Positions 1-9,620 are shown, counted from the stretch's first letter. The stretch is DNA of 64,000 nt from Thomasclavelia sp047249845 (GCF_047249845.1 NZ_JBKTWO010000003.1:1-64000), one strand, 5' to 3'. Translations and numbers: made by a program. The notes: generated from the sequence alone by a model not told the origin.

Positions 1-3000
1 CTTGTGTTACTTCTTTTGCCATATCAATTGCAATTGATAATGCTGTTTTATTTGTTTCAATAGTAACTTCAACTAATGCATCTTTTGCAGCTTTTAATAG
101 ATTTACCATATTATCTACTTCTTCTTGAGTAGCATCTTCTTTTGATAATAAATCTTTTGCTGATGTTAAAACATTTTGTAGTGCCTTCCAACTTTCAGTT
201 GTATAAACTGTTTCATCTAAGTCATCAACATCTTTGATTAGTTTATCTAATACAGTCTTATCTGCTTCAACTTCAGTTCCTTTAACAAATTCAATTTCAA
301 ACTTATCTAATTGTGGTGATTTCCCTGCTGGTCCTGTAAATACCCATAAACCATTACCTGCTTCTTTTACATTTAAATCAAATTCAGCTGTATGAGTTGC
401 TGCTGTACTACTTGCACCGGCTGATACTTTACCACTTTCAATCTTACCACTTTCTTCTGACCATACTAATTCGTTTGTATTTGAACCACTTCGATAATAT
501 GCCTTAACATGATATGTTCCCGCTTTTGAAGCCGTGTATGGAATTGTAATAGTATCATTTTCATTTAAACTGTTTACAAACTTTCCATTACTTGCCCATG
601 CTCCTTCAGAAATCTGTAATGGCCATGTTTCATTTTCACCTGTATTATGAAGAATAGAATATTCTGCTTCAAGTGTCACTGCCCCATTTCCAACAGGGAA
701 AACAAAAGGATTATTTTCAGTGTAGTTATTAAACTCAAATATAACTTCAATTTTTGCATCAGCCATAATATTTGTAAATGTATATGTATCAACTTTTCCT
801 ACAGATTCTCCATTTACAAGAACATCTTTGATTGCATAACCTTCATTAGCTACAATATCATATTTCTTACTATCACCTTCAGTAACTGTAGTTATACCTT
901 TGTCAGTTATTGTACCACCTTCACTAGCAATTGCTTCAATAGTAAATGTATCTAATACTATTTCACCAGGTGTAAATTCTAATTTATCTAACTGTGGTGA
1001 TTTCCCTGCTGGTCCTGTAAATACTAACACACCATCTCCAGCTTCTTTTACATTTAAATCAAATTCAGCTGTATGAGTTGCTGCTGTACTACTTGCACCA
1101 GCTGATACTTTACCACTTTCGATCTTACCATTTTCTTCTGACCACACAAGTTCATTTGTATTTGAACCACTTCGATAATATGCCTTGACATGATATGTTC
1201 CTGCTTTTGGAGCATTATAATTATATTTAACTATATCTCCTTGTTGGATTGCATCAATAAACTTACCGTTACTTGCCCATGATCCTTCACTAACAACACA
1301 TGGCCAGCCATTATCACCAGTTGGATCATTTACGATTTCACTTACAAATTCTGCTTCAAGCAATGCAGAAGAATCTTTTTGCCATGGGAAAATAAAAGGA
1401 TCCTCTTGCGTATATTTTTCTCTTTTTACTAAACCATTATCTGCTTTAGATAATGCTTCAATTGCTTTTTCAATCTCAGAGATACTTGCATTAGGTTTAT
1501 TGGCTACTTCATTTGCATTGGCCAATGCTTCCTTAAAGTTATCCCATCCTGAAACATACCAGTCTTTATTCTTTTGATTAGCTGTTTCAAGTAATTTATT
1601 TAATGCTTCTAAAGAGCTTGTTTCTGTATCTTTGATTGTAACATTTGCTTTACCAATAAATCCTAAAATTAATCCATTGCTAGGATCAGTCAATTCAATA
1701 CTAAATACTCTATCTCCTGTTGCATTTGTATTTCTTCTAGTTTCTACTGGAGCAGTAATTTCTTTTATTCCATCCCCCATTACAATCTCACTAATTAATT
1801 CAGTATTAAAATCATCTTGAATAGCACTTCCTGGATTAGGTTGTAATTTAGCAGTTATTGTGCCATTACTTCCACCTACACGTACTATTTTAACATCAAT
1901 TCTTTCATCCTCGTTCATTGTATAATTAGACTGTTCTAAGCCAATCATACCTTTTCCACCATTATTGATCACATATGCAGCTTCTAAACCAATAGCTTTT
2001 GAATCAATATTTAATGTTAATGTATGTTCTCCATCATCTAAATCATCAGAGGCAAAAATCATTTGTCCAGTAGCTCGAGAACTAGCATTTGTATCTATTT
2101 TCACCGCTTTACCACCATCAATTGCAATAGTTGCAACTCCATGATTTGGATCCGTTGTTCCCATCAAATAAATCTTGCTTCCTGTAAATGTAATTGTTAA
2201 AGATGCACCAGCATTGGCATAACGATTAGTACCATTAATAAAGTTATTTCCACTTTCACTATACCATGTACCGTTAAACGTAAAACCTGCACCATCAGCT
2301 ACATTTGTATCTTCAATATCAATAACATCCATTCCATCAGGAGCAGTTCCTGCTAATTCAAACCCTTCAGTAGTTTTATATACACCAACTTCACTAATAA
2401 TTGGTACCGCATCTGATTTATTAGTATCTACAGTAATTCGAATTTGATCAGCTTTTATTGCACCTGTTCTAACTAATCTTTTTGCACCAATAGTTTGACC
2501 TTCATCCATGACTTTCCAATCACTATTTTCACCATTTCGATATTCAACTTTATACTCATTGATACTTTGACCAAACTGTATTGCCTCTTCAATAGAAACA
2601 ACATCAAAAGTTTTTGTTGAACCTAAATCAATTAAAAGTGTTCCCTCTTGATTTCCATCATCAACTGTCCAATATGTATCATCATTTCCATCAATCATAT
2701 TTCCAGGCTTATAATTAATATCATTACCTCGTACATTTGATGCTTTGATTGTTGCATTAGCTGCTAAATTTGTATCAAAAGTATCCGCAATATTTTTTCC
2801 AAATTCAGCTAAGCGATCTAAAATCAATTGATCTACCGTTCCATCAGAATTAGGTGGTACATTTAATAATAATGGTGCATTATGACCAACTGAATTAAAA
2901 TACATTTGACCTAAATCAGTAAGACTCTTAGGTGTATTTTTCTTTGTTCCCCAGAACCATCCAGATGTGATGCGTGCATCAGCTTCAGGTACAGTCCATT

Positions 3001-3952
3001 TATTTCCATTTTCATATCCCAATGAATAACTTCCCTGTACATTATCATCACATGTATCGGCATTTATATTTACATTTGATTTTGACCATGTATTTTTTGC
3101 GGCATAACCATTTTCATTTCCAATCCAGCGAACTGTAGTATTAGAACCACATTGGAAAATCATACATTCACTATCAAATCCTGCTTCTTCTCCTTCTTGA
3201 GCTTGAATCGTATCATACCAGCGTTTAAAATCATATTTTTGAGCATTGGCACCGCTACCCTTTGCTCCATCCATCCAGATTTCACTAAAATGACCATTAT
3301 TTCCATATTTATCATTTCCTAAAATTTCATTCAACTGATTTACATAATAATCATTATAATCTAAGACATCTTTATCTTCAGTTGTTGGATTACCATTTTC
3401 ATCGTAATACCCATAACTAGATTCATGAATATCCCATGGTGATAAATATAATCCCATATCTATATCATATTTTGAACATTCTGCAGAAATTTCAGCTAAA
3501 ATATCACCATTTCCATTTTTATAACTTGTTTCAGCTACATCATAATCTGTATATTGACTATTCCAAATACAAAATCCATCATGATGTTTAGCCGTTACAA
3601 TAATCTTTTTAAATCCTGCATTTCTAAATGCTTTAACTAACGTTTCTGCATCAAAATCCTTTTCTAATTTAAAAATTTCATCTGGTGTTTTATCCCCGTA
3701 ATTTTCTCCCCATTCTATTTCATTAAATGTATTTGGTCCAAAATGAACAAAACCGGCTAATTCTTCCTTTTGATAACGATATTGCTCGTTTGTTGGCGTT
3801 ACACCCCAAGATGCTGGTGCAGGAGTTTCTGTATTTGATAAATCACTATCACCAATATAACCTTCTGCAGCATTTATAGAAATTGTCCCATAGCTACCTG
3901 CTACAAGAGACATAACCATTGCCAACGACAATACTATTTTACTTGATTTCAT
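1..3952 (-). CDS. Secreted alpha-L-fucosidase (GH29), multidomain, 3' end outside the window
   Basis: Exo-glycosidase that removes fucose from host-type glycans at the cell surface. The start at 3952 opens a signal peptide (about residues 1-29, MKSSKIVLSLAMVMSLVAG...). The GH29 catalytic domain covers about 40-385. The WMDGA motif places the nucleophile at Asp228, and its form resembles the GH29-B group (inference). Then come an F5/8-type C (CBM32) domain at about 394-540, a second beta-sandwich at 540-680, a Calx-beta-like domain at 664-775 and a FIVAR repeat at 780-850. Two nearly identical CBM6/35-like modules (about 850-990 and 1070-1220) flank a bacterial-repeat domain, and FIVAR sequence follows to the window edge. 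The last residues (TNKTALSIAIDMAKEVTQ) match the GH20 protein at 41186-46222, so a similar anchored C-terminus is expected outside the window. Family call is secure; linkage specificity is not. Confidence 0.93.
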   Translation of the reverse strand, partial: MKSSKIVLSLAMVMSLVAGSYGTISINAAEGYIGDSDLSNTETPAPASWGVTPTNEQYRYQKEELAGFVHFGPNTFNEIEWGENYGDKTPDEIFKLEKDFDAETLVKAFRNAGFKKIIVTAKHHDGFCIWNSQYTDYDVAETSYKNGNGDILAEISAECSKYDIDMGLYLSPWDIHESSYGYYDENGNPTTEDKDVLDYNDYYVNQLNEILGNDKYGNNGHFSEIWMDGAKGSGANAQKYDFKRWYDTIQAQEGEEAGFDSECMIFQCGSNTTVRWIGNENGYAAKNTWSKSNVNINADTCDDNVQGSYSLGYENGNKWTVPEADARITSGWFWGTKKNTPKSLTDLGQMYFNSVGHNAPLLLNVPPNSDGTVDQLILDRLAEFGKNIADTFDTNLAANATIKASNVRGNDINYKPGNMIDGNDDTYWTVDDGNQEGTLLIDLGSTKTFDVVSIEEAIQFGQSINEYKVEYRNGENSDWKVMDEGQTIGAKRLVRTGAIKADQIRITVDTNKSDAVPIISEVGVYKTTEGFELAGTAPDGMDVIDIEDTNVADGAGFTFNGTWYSESGNNFINGTNRYANAGASLTITFTGSKIYLMGTTDPNHGVATIAIDGGKAVKIDTNASSRATGQMIFASDDLDDGEHTLTLNIDSKAIGLEAAYVINNGGKGMIGLEQSNYTMNEDERIDVKIVRVGGSNGTITAKLQPNPGSAIQDDFNTELISEIVMGDGIKEITAPVETRRNTNATGDRVFSIELTDPSNGLILGFIGKANVTIKDTETSSLEALNKLLETANQKNKDWYVSGWDNFKEALANANEVANKPNASISEIEKAIEALSKADNGLVKREKYTQEDPFIFPWQKDSSALLEAEFVSEIVNDPTGDNGWPCVVSEGSWASNGKFIDAIQQGDIVKYNYNAPKAGTYHVKAYYRSGSNTNELVWSEENGKIESGKVSAGASSTAATHTAEFDLNVKEAGDGVLVFTGPAGKSPQLDKLEFTPGEIVLDTFTIEAIASEGGTITDKGITTVTEGDSKKYDIVANEGYAIKDVLVNGESVGKVDTYTFTNIMADAKIEVIFEFNNYTENNPFVFPVGNGAVTLEAEYSILHNTGENETWPLQISEGAWASNGKFVNSLNENDTITIPYTASKAGTYHVKAYYRSGSNTNELVWSEESGKIESGKVSAGASSTAATHTAEFDLNVKEAGNGLWVFTGPAGKSPQLDKFEIEFVKGTEVEADKTVLDKLIKDVDDLDETVYTTESWKALQNVLTSAKDLLSKEDATQEEVDNMVNLLKAAKDALVEVTIETNKTALSIAIDMAKEVTQ
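303..534 (-). repeat. Internal tandem module, copy B (CBM6/35-like)
   Basis: Second copy in gene order of a near-identical coding repeat inside the fucosidase gene. It corresponds to 983-1214 with an offset of 681 bp (227 codons). Over about 50 residues the two copies differ only at a few positions, for example N/S and D/N. This suggests recent duplication or gene conversion. Confidence 0.85.
983..1214 (-). repeat. Internal tandem module, copy A (CBM6/35-like)
   Basis: First copy in gene order of the repeat also seen at 303-534. The shared peptide includes AYYRSGSNTNELVWSEE and KVSAGASSTAATHTAEF. The sequence around it, which encodes the front half of each module, has diverged much more, so the identity is confined to the back half. 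Confidence 0.85.
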
Positions 3953-4220
3953 CCTTCTCTCCTCTCTTGTATTCTTTTTCCCATTTTTAGTACATTTTTA
4001 TCCTAATTCTCTTTTTCTTTAAATTTTATAAATATAGCTTATTTTCATCAAACATTCTACTAAATATATTTCTAATATCTATTTTTTATCATCTCCTTAC
4101 TTATATATACTATAAAATATTTAGAATGCATTAAATAAGCTATACAATAGAACTTATTACTGAATATGAGTTCCAGGATACTTTGCATTCCACATACTTT
4201 ATTATAATGGGTATTGTTAT

Positions 4221-4255
4221 ATAGTAAGCAATTCTATAATAGAATTGCTTACTAT
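4221..4255. repeat. Perfect inverted repeat, 17-bp arms with 1-nt spacer
   Basis: Arms at 4221-4237 and 4239-4255 (ATAGTAAGCAATTCTAT and its complement) are perfectly complementary. It lies about 270 bp upstream of the fucosidase start and directly beside a second perfect palindrome. It could be a hairpin in a leader or terminator, or a protein-binding or recombination site. Confidence 0.85.
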
Positions 4256-4256
4256 T

Positions 4257-4292
4257 AAACTAAATAAAAGATATATATCTTTTATTTAGTTT
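4257..4292. repeat. 36-bp perfect palindrome
   Basis: The 18-bp arms 4257-4274 and 4275-4292 are exact complements with no spacer. Each end carries AAACTAAAT or its complement. It is separated by a single base from the inverted repeat at 4221-4255. It has a short T-run on the plus-strand side, so terminator function is possible. Confidence 0.85.
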
Positions 4293-4439
4293 TTATATTA
4301 TTATTATAAACTATTTTTATAAAAAAATGGTTAAAATATATGATAAAATCATACAAATTTTTATTATTCTTTAATTAAAAAGGTGAATTCCACGCTAGAG
4401 CCGATAGATAAAATTTAATTCTACAAATGTTATCAATAA

Positions 4440-4679
4440 AACAAATATTCTGAATAAAAGAGGAATACTTGATACTATGTCAAATTTTATTTCACAGCTT
4501 CTTATGACTTGTATTGTTTAGTATACTCATCTCCATTGTATACTTTATACAATTCGTGTTCCTCAGACCCAGATTTTGTCTACATTTTCCTTCAGATCCC
4601 ACTTCACGATAGATAAGCAAATAGTTAGCAGTTTTTACATCGTCCCCACAGTGGACTTTCACCACCTAGATAGCCACAC
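4440..4679 (-). other. Group II intron ribozyme relic (domain I-like)
   Basis: Read on the minus strand, this stretch has the hallmarks of the 5' part of a bacterial group II intron: CTAGGTGGTGAAAGTCCACT near the start, GTGAAGTGG, then GAGGAACACGAAT and AAGTCATAAGAAGCTGTG. No reverse transcriptase reading frame follows, and no clear domain V/VI end is seen, so it is a fragment. It begins about 12 nt after the terminator at 4691-4738. A second relic with the same motifs lies at 40855-41136. The class cannot be assigned by eye. Confidence 0.65.
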
Positions 4680-4690
4680 TCAACATACTA

Positions 4691-4738
4691 AAAAATAATG
4701 TCAAAATCTTTAAAATTAATAGATATGACATTATTTTT
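4691..4738 (-). terminator. Intrinsic terminator of the metallophosphoesterase gene
   Basis: Thirteen-bp arms at 4691-4703 and 4726-4738 (AAAAATAATGTCA and its complement) are followed by a T-run on the minus strand, just after the stop codon at 4745. Confidence 0.8.
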
Positions 4739-4744
4739 ATAATT

Positions 4745-7700
4745 CTAATCTACTTTCTTTCTATACATAGTTAAGCCCACTATACTTACGATTATTAACT
4801 CTGTAAATATTCCAACTAATGAATTATCGCCGGTCTTAGTTGCATTTACTGTTGTATCCCCTGATTTTACATTATTTCCAGGATTATTATCTACTGGTAG
4901 ATTACTTGGATTCACTTCTAATCCTGCTATTGCTTTAATCAATGCGTTTTGTGCATTCATTACTTCTTCTACTGTTGTATTTGGATCTTCATAGATCATT
5001 TTTACTGCATTTAATGTTTCTACTAAACTTGTATATGATGCAACACTATAGTTNNNNNNNNNNNNNNNNNNNNNNNNNNNNNNNNNNNNNNNNNNNNNNN
5101 NNNNNNNNNNNNNNNNNNNNNNNNNNNNNNNNNNNNNNNNNNNNTCTGTATATACTTCATCTACTTCACCTTGCATTGCATTTACATTACCTAGTACTTC
5201 ATTTACTCTTGGTAATACTGCCTGCATTGCATTCCACGTAGCTTCTGTATAATCATTTGCATTTAATCCTGCTATTTGATCCATCTGTTTTTGTAAAGCT
5301 GTTTTATCACCTTTATAGAATTCTAACATCTGCATTACACTAGCTAGTCTATCAAATGCTTTATCTACTTCTTCTTGACTTGCTTTTGCATTATCATATA
5401 CAGTTTTAGCATTTTCTAATGCTGCTTTAAATTCATTTACTACAGCTGGTACTACATTTTCTAAACCTACTTTTTTAGCCATTTCGATTGCAATTTGTAA
5501 TGCTTTTTTATTAGTTTCAATCTTATCTGCTAACACTAAACTATCTATAGCAGTTTGTAATTTTATTAAAGCTGCATCTACTTCTTCTTGAGTAATATTT
5601 TCATCATCAAGAAGTGCTCTCGCTTCAACTAACACAATTTCCAAATCAGCTATACTAGATGGTGTATATTGAGTTTTATCAACATCTTCTGCTTTTGCAA
5701 TTAAATCCTTTAATACTTCAAAATCAACTTTTATTGAATTCTCAGTTTTAAATTCTAATTCATGTCCAAATACTAAATTACGTGTATATTTTTTATCACG
5801 TGTGATAACTTCAATAGCATATTTTGTATTTGGAGTTAATCCTGTGATTTCATAGTTTGTAGCATCTGAAGGAATCAATAATTTTTCTCCATTGAATAAT
5901 ATATATGCTGGTGTGAATTTATCTTCTAACGCTTCCCATGTTACTGTCGCCATATTTTCCCCAGCTTCTACTTTATATGGTGATACCACTGATTCTAATT
6001 CATATGCCTCAATTACTTTTTTATAAATCTTTAATTCATCTATATATCCATCATTGATTGGATACTGTTTATTTCCATCTGCTCCTAGAACAAGTGATAA
6101 TGTATCTACATCAATACTCGCTCCTGTTTGCCCAGAAATATCATAATTTCCCTCTGCTTTTCCATCTATATACAGTGTCATCATTCCATCTCGGTCAAAC
6201 GTTGCTGCTACATGATGCCATTTACCGTCTATTCCACTTTCATAACGCCCTGTATCTCCTCTTGATGCTCCCGGTGTTGTAAAGTTTAATCCAATTCCTG
6301 GTCTTGGATCTGTAAATGTTCCAACTGCAAATCCAGGGTTTCCTCCAGAATCCCAGTTTTTATTTGAAATGATCGCTCCTTCAGTATCCATTTCTTTTGT
6401 TCCTTTATACCAAAACATAATTGTAAAATCATCTTTGCCAAAACGCAAATCTTCTACTTTACCGAAATCTATATATTGTGAAGCCTTTAGTGCATCTTCA
6501 TCATTTTTAATATGCACAGCTTTTCCTTTTACTCCATCAACAAATTCTACATTTCCTACTACCGTTCCATGATTTCCATTTCCTGAAACATCATTTGCTG
6601 TTTTATCATCAAATGTTACATCTAATACTTTCCCTGCTGGCAGCTCATCTGTTAAATCAATTGTATAATGATATTTTGGTAACCAGTTATCATGTTCAAA
6701 ATCATACATGCTTAACTGAACCTTTCCATCATATACACTTACATAATATCCGATTGAATCTGCACGTAAATATGAAGGAATATTTACTAATGTGCCATAA
6801 TCTGTTTCAATAATTTCATTTGAACCAACCGCAGGGTGTACATGTCCTGTCAAGATGACTGACTGTGGGTATTTTCTTAATACTTCTTTTATTGCGTAAT
6901 CCTGTGGCCCAGCATCTAATGGGAAATCTGATGAACCATTGTAACTGTCAGTACTAGCAATCGTATTACGTAATGGTTCATGAAGTACTACAAAAATTGG
7001 TTTATCATCTTTAGCACCTTCTGCCATTGTTTTATCTAGCCATTTTATCTGCTCATTTGAAATATATGAACTGTCCTTAATATCCCATTCTGTATTTATA
7101 ACAACAAAATGATATTTATCTTCACCTTCACCAATCCATGTATCATAATATACTTTATTGGTATCACCCATATATTTTTGATTATATGACATGTAACGAT
7201 CATACACACCATCCCATCCTTGAGATGTCCAGCGTACATCATGATTTCCTAATGCATTGACAAACTGTAAATTTTCATCATATTTATCAATAATATTATA
7301 ATAGCTTGCAAACTCACTGTCTGCACCATCACTTGTAAAATCACCACAGTTAACAACTGCTTTAGCATTTGGCATAGTTGTAACGATATCATTTAACCCA
7401 TCATCATAAATACGAGCACTCTCACTGCTCGCACTAGACTGTACATGAGTATCAGTTACCACAACAAATTCTAATTTACCACCTTCTGGTTTTCCAAAAT
7501 CACTATATGCTTTTTGTAATTTTTCATTTATTTCATCTACGTCCTGTAAATCAGTCGCAGTTTCTAATCTTACTTTTACTTCTTCAATTACCTTAATAAA
7601 TGCGTCTTTCTTTTCTTGAGTTAAATTTGAATTTTTTATTAATTGTTCATATTCCTTTATTGTTTCTTTTAATTTTTGAATTTCTAATGCTAAAATTTTA

Positions 7701-8425
7701 TATCCTGAAACAGTCCCATTAATTTTATTTTCATTAACTAAATCATATACCAATCCATTTACATTTATACTTACATCATCAAAATTCCATGCATGATATA
7801 AACCATCTTCTGTTTCTGTAAGTTTTGTATCCATATCTGCTCTAATTTCTTCAGGAGTTTTTGTCTGATTCCATAAACTGATCGAATGAACTTCACCATC
7901 AAAGAAATATTTTTTTCTATAATCAGTCCCTACAAAATGTGCATTAGATAAAACAGGGGCTTCCTTCACACTATTATAACTCTTACTAATACGTATCACA
8001 CCATTAACCAAAAGACTGATAGTTCTATTATCCGAATCTCTAACCACTGAAATATGAGTCCACTGATTATCGCATGAAAAATCAGTTGTCCGAATATCAA
8101 ATTCTATCTTTTTACCATTTTCAATTACTTGCTCAAAATAACGTAATTGGTTATCTGCGGTTATCTCAATTGAAAAACCTGGATGTGTAGTATCGCGATA
8201 ATTCCCAAAAATAATTTGACGTTTATTTTGATTATTATTTAATTTCAACCATACTTCGATTGTATTTGGAATATAATCTAAATTATCTTCCATTGAAACA
8301 AACTGTTCTTCACTGCTATTAAAATTCAAACTTGTAAATTCTCGTTCTTGAGTTACAGCAGATACAGGAACATAACCGCAAATCATTAATATACTTAAAA
8401 TAACTGTAATAATTTTAGATTTCAT
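4745..8425 (-). CDS. Secreted LamG / calcineurin-like metallophosphoesterase with FIVAR repeats and anchor-like tail
   Basis: Large surface protein of 1226 residues with a signal peptide (1-23). A LamG/concanavalin-like domain covers about 30-215 and a helical linker 245-310. The calcineurin-like phosphoesterase domain spans about 316-600, with Asp325-x-His327 (VTDTHV), GNHD at 393-396 and a GHVHP motif near 525; these are the usual metal ligands. A second LamG domain (600-810), an Fn3 domain (817-893) and FIVAR repeats (900-1180) follow. The tail has NATKTGDNS, a hydrophobic stretch and RKK, like a wall-sorting signal without LPXTG. The substrate is unknown. A 91-base assembly gap interrupts the FIVAR region but keeps the frame. 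A decayed relative of its first LamG domain lies at 9067-9620. Confidence 0.88.
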   Translation of the reverse strand: MKSKIITVILSILMICGYVPVSAVTQEREFTSLNFNSSEEQFVSMEDNLDYIPNTIEVWLKLNNNQNKRQIIFGNYRDTTHPGFSIEITADNQLRYFEQVIENGKKIEFDIRTTDFSCDNQWTHISVVRDSDNRTISLLVNGVIRISKSYNSVKEAPVLSNAHFVGTDYRKKYFFDGEVHSISLWNQTKTPEEIRADMDTKLTETEDGLYHAWNFDDVSINVNGLVYDLVNENKINGTVSGYKILALEIQKLKETIKEYEQLIKNSNLTQEKKDAFIKVIEEVKVRLETATDLQDVDEINEKLQKAYSDFGKPEGGKLEFVVVTDTHVQSSASSESARIYDDGLNDIVTTMPNAKAVVNCGDFTSDGADSEFASYYNIIDKYDENLQFVNALGNHDVRWTSQGWDGVYDRYMSYNQKYMGDTNKVYYDTWIGEGEDKYHFVVINTEWDIKDSSYISNEQIKWLDKTMAEGAKDDKPIFVVLHEPLRNTIASTDSYNGSSDFPLDAGPQDYAIKEVLRKYPQSVILTGHVHPAVGSNEIIETDYGTLVNIPSYLRADSIGYYVSVYDGKVQLSMYDFEHDNWLPKYHYTIDLTDELPAGKVLDVTFDDKTANDVSGNGNHGTVVGNVEFVDGVKGKAVHIKNDEDALKASQYIDFGKVEDLRFGKDDFTIMFWYKGTKEMDTEGAIISNKNWDSGGNPGFAVGTFTDPRPGIGLNFTTPGASRGDTGRYESGIDGKWHHVAATFDRDGMMTLYIDGKAEGNYDISGQTGASIDVDTLSLVLGADGNKQYPINDGYIDELKIYKKVIEAYELESVVSPYKVEAGENMATVTWEALEDKFTPAYILFNGEKLLIPSDATNYEITGLTPNTKYAIEVITRDKKYTRNLVFGHELEFKTENSIKVDFEVLKDLIAKAEDVDKTQYTPSSIADLEIVLVEARALLDDENITQEEVDAALIKLQTAIDSLVLADKIETNKKALQIAIEMAKKVGLENVVPAVVNEFKAALENAKTVYDNAKASQEEVDKAFDRLASVMQMLEFYKGDKTALQKQMDQIAGLNANDYTEATWNAMQAVLPRVNEVLGNVNAMQGEVDEVYTXXXXXXXXXXXXXXXXXXXXXXXXXXXXXXXNYSVASYTSLVETLNAVKMIYEDPNTTVEEVMNAQNALIKAIAGLEVNPSNLPVDNNPGNNVKSGDTTVNATKTGDNSLVGIFTELIIVSIVGLTMYRKKVD
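5054..5144. other. Assembly gap (91 N) inside a FIVAR repeat
   Basis: With flanking bases the gap accounts for 31 codons. The GH20 paralogue has exactly 31 codons between the same flanking residues (VYT ... NYT), at 41507-41599. The gap was therefore probably caused by sequence shared between the two loci, and its length looks right. Confidence 0.9.
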
Positions 8426-8638
8426 ATTTTCTTCCCCTTTTTCGACTAGGTAGTATCAAAAACAGTTAATTATTTTAATAATAATTTAACCGGAAACCCT
8501 TATCCTACCTTGGTTTATCTATCCTTTTATCAATCCCCCTAAAAATTGATATATAACCTGACCTGTAAATTTATACAAAAAAAGTAATTCCCCTTATAAT
8601 TGTAAGTAACTAAACCACAATAGAAAGGACATATTACC

Positions 8639-8987
8639 ATGGTCAAGATTATATCACCTGTTATCAAACATATATATATTTGAATGTTTTCTTATTAAAT
8701 CTTTACCTAAAAATTTTATCAATTCTTCTCAAAGTCAACTTTATCGTCGCTTTAAGATTTATCCTCTTACCGTTGTTAAGCCTGAACATCCTCCTATCAC
8801 TTTTATTGAAGCTTAAACAAACTACAAACTTAAACATAACAAACCTTTAAAGCTGATCTTTAGATACAAAGACAGAAAATATCTTGCCAAGTAGACTGTT
8901 TGCCCTCATTGTGGTACAACGTATTAATTTCTTTCCTTTTATTACGGTAAGAAGAAAGCTCAAATCCACAGCAAAGTCTCCATTTGA
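8639..8987 (+). pseudogene. Decayed transposase N-terminus with CPHCG zinc motif (ISL3-like)
   Basis: A plus-strand start with a plausible ribosome site (GAAAGGAC) opens MVKIISPVIKHI, then the frame breaks near 8680. From 8691 a transposase-like frame reads LIKSLPKNF..., PLTVVKPEHPPITFIEA and TVCPHCGTTY. It is interrupted by three stops that each stand where a glutamine codon is expected (CAA or CAG changed to TAA or TAG). The pattern of a zinc-binding Cys pair followed by FYYGKKKAQIH resembles N-termini of ISL3-type DDE transposases; the exact family is uncertain. No DDE catalytic part remains, and the next recognisable sequence belongs to a different relic. Confidence 0.6.
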
Positions 8988-9066
8988 ATACCTTTCGTTA
9001 AATAAAAAATGATGTATTAACTGTTGCCTGAGTAGCTTTTTCATCTGCATTCCTTGAAATATTTTA

Positions 9067-9620
9067 AAATCTTACTTCAATAATATCTTCATTTAAAAAT
9101 AAGTTTTTCTTAAATCAGTTCCAAAATAATTAATTTCATCTAATTTAACATTATCCTTCAATAACACTATTCTTTTTCCAATTAAAGTTAATGTTTCCTC
9201 TAATAAACCCTCAAGATAAAATAATAATTTATTATTCTCTACATCACGTACAATTGACATACTATGCTAGTTACCATCAAAAGTTCTTGTTGGATTCAAT
9301 TTATAATCTATCAAAATAACATGATTACCATATTCATATGTAAATTCAATATATCTAAGTTGATTATTGTCAATAACTTCTAAAGAAAAATAATTTTTTA
9401 TATTAGCATAATTACCCATGATTACTTTTCTAATATTATTAAGCTGATCAAACTTAATTGTTGTCTCAATAGTTTTTGATATACTATACAAATATCCTAT
9501 CAACTTCTAAATAACTCTTTTTAGAGCTTTCAGATGATAAATTAGCTTTTTCAATTACTGCTAATACCTTATTTATCTGTGATACAAACCCTGAAAATCA
9601 AACCTAAAACAGTATGATTT
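9067..9620 (-). pseudogene. Relic of a LamG-domain surface protein, paralogue of the gene at 4745-8425
   Basis: Minus-strand fragments align with the first LamG domain of the phosphoesterase protein. Here IMGNYANIKNYFSLEVIDN and NQLRYIEFTYEYGN correspond to IFGNYRDTTHPGFSIEITAD and NQLRYFEQVIENGK. MSIVRDVENNKL and INYFGTDLRKTYF correspond to ISVVRDSDNRTI and AHFVGTDYRKKYF. Stops and frame shifts separate the pieces. No signal peptide or catalytic domain remains, so this is a dead copy of the same family. It sits just beyond the transposase relic at 8639-8987. Confidence 0.7.

Noticed and set aside
4031..4144. 12-bp inverted repeat TATAGCTTATTT (4033-4044) with AAATAAGCTATA (4133-4144)
   Set aside because: The arms are 88 bp apart in very AT-rich DNA, and nothing else supports a function.
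4942..6813. Several plus-strand open frames opposite the phosphoesterase gene
   Set aside because: They are low-complexity His/Leu-rich shadows of the minus-strand coding sequence, with no ribosome sites.
8847..9050. Minus-strand open frame of 67 codons
   Set aside because: It lies opposite and beyond the transposase relic, and its product resembles no protein; probably chance.
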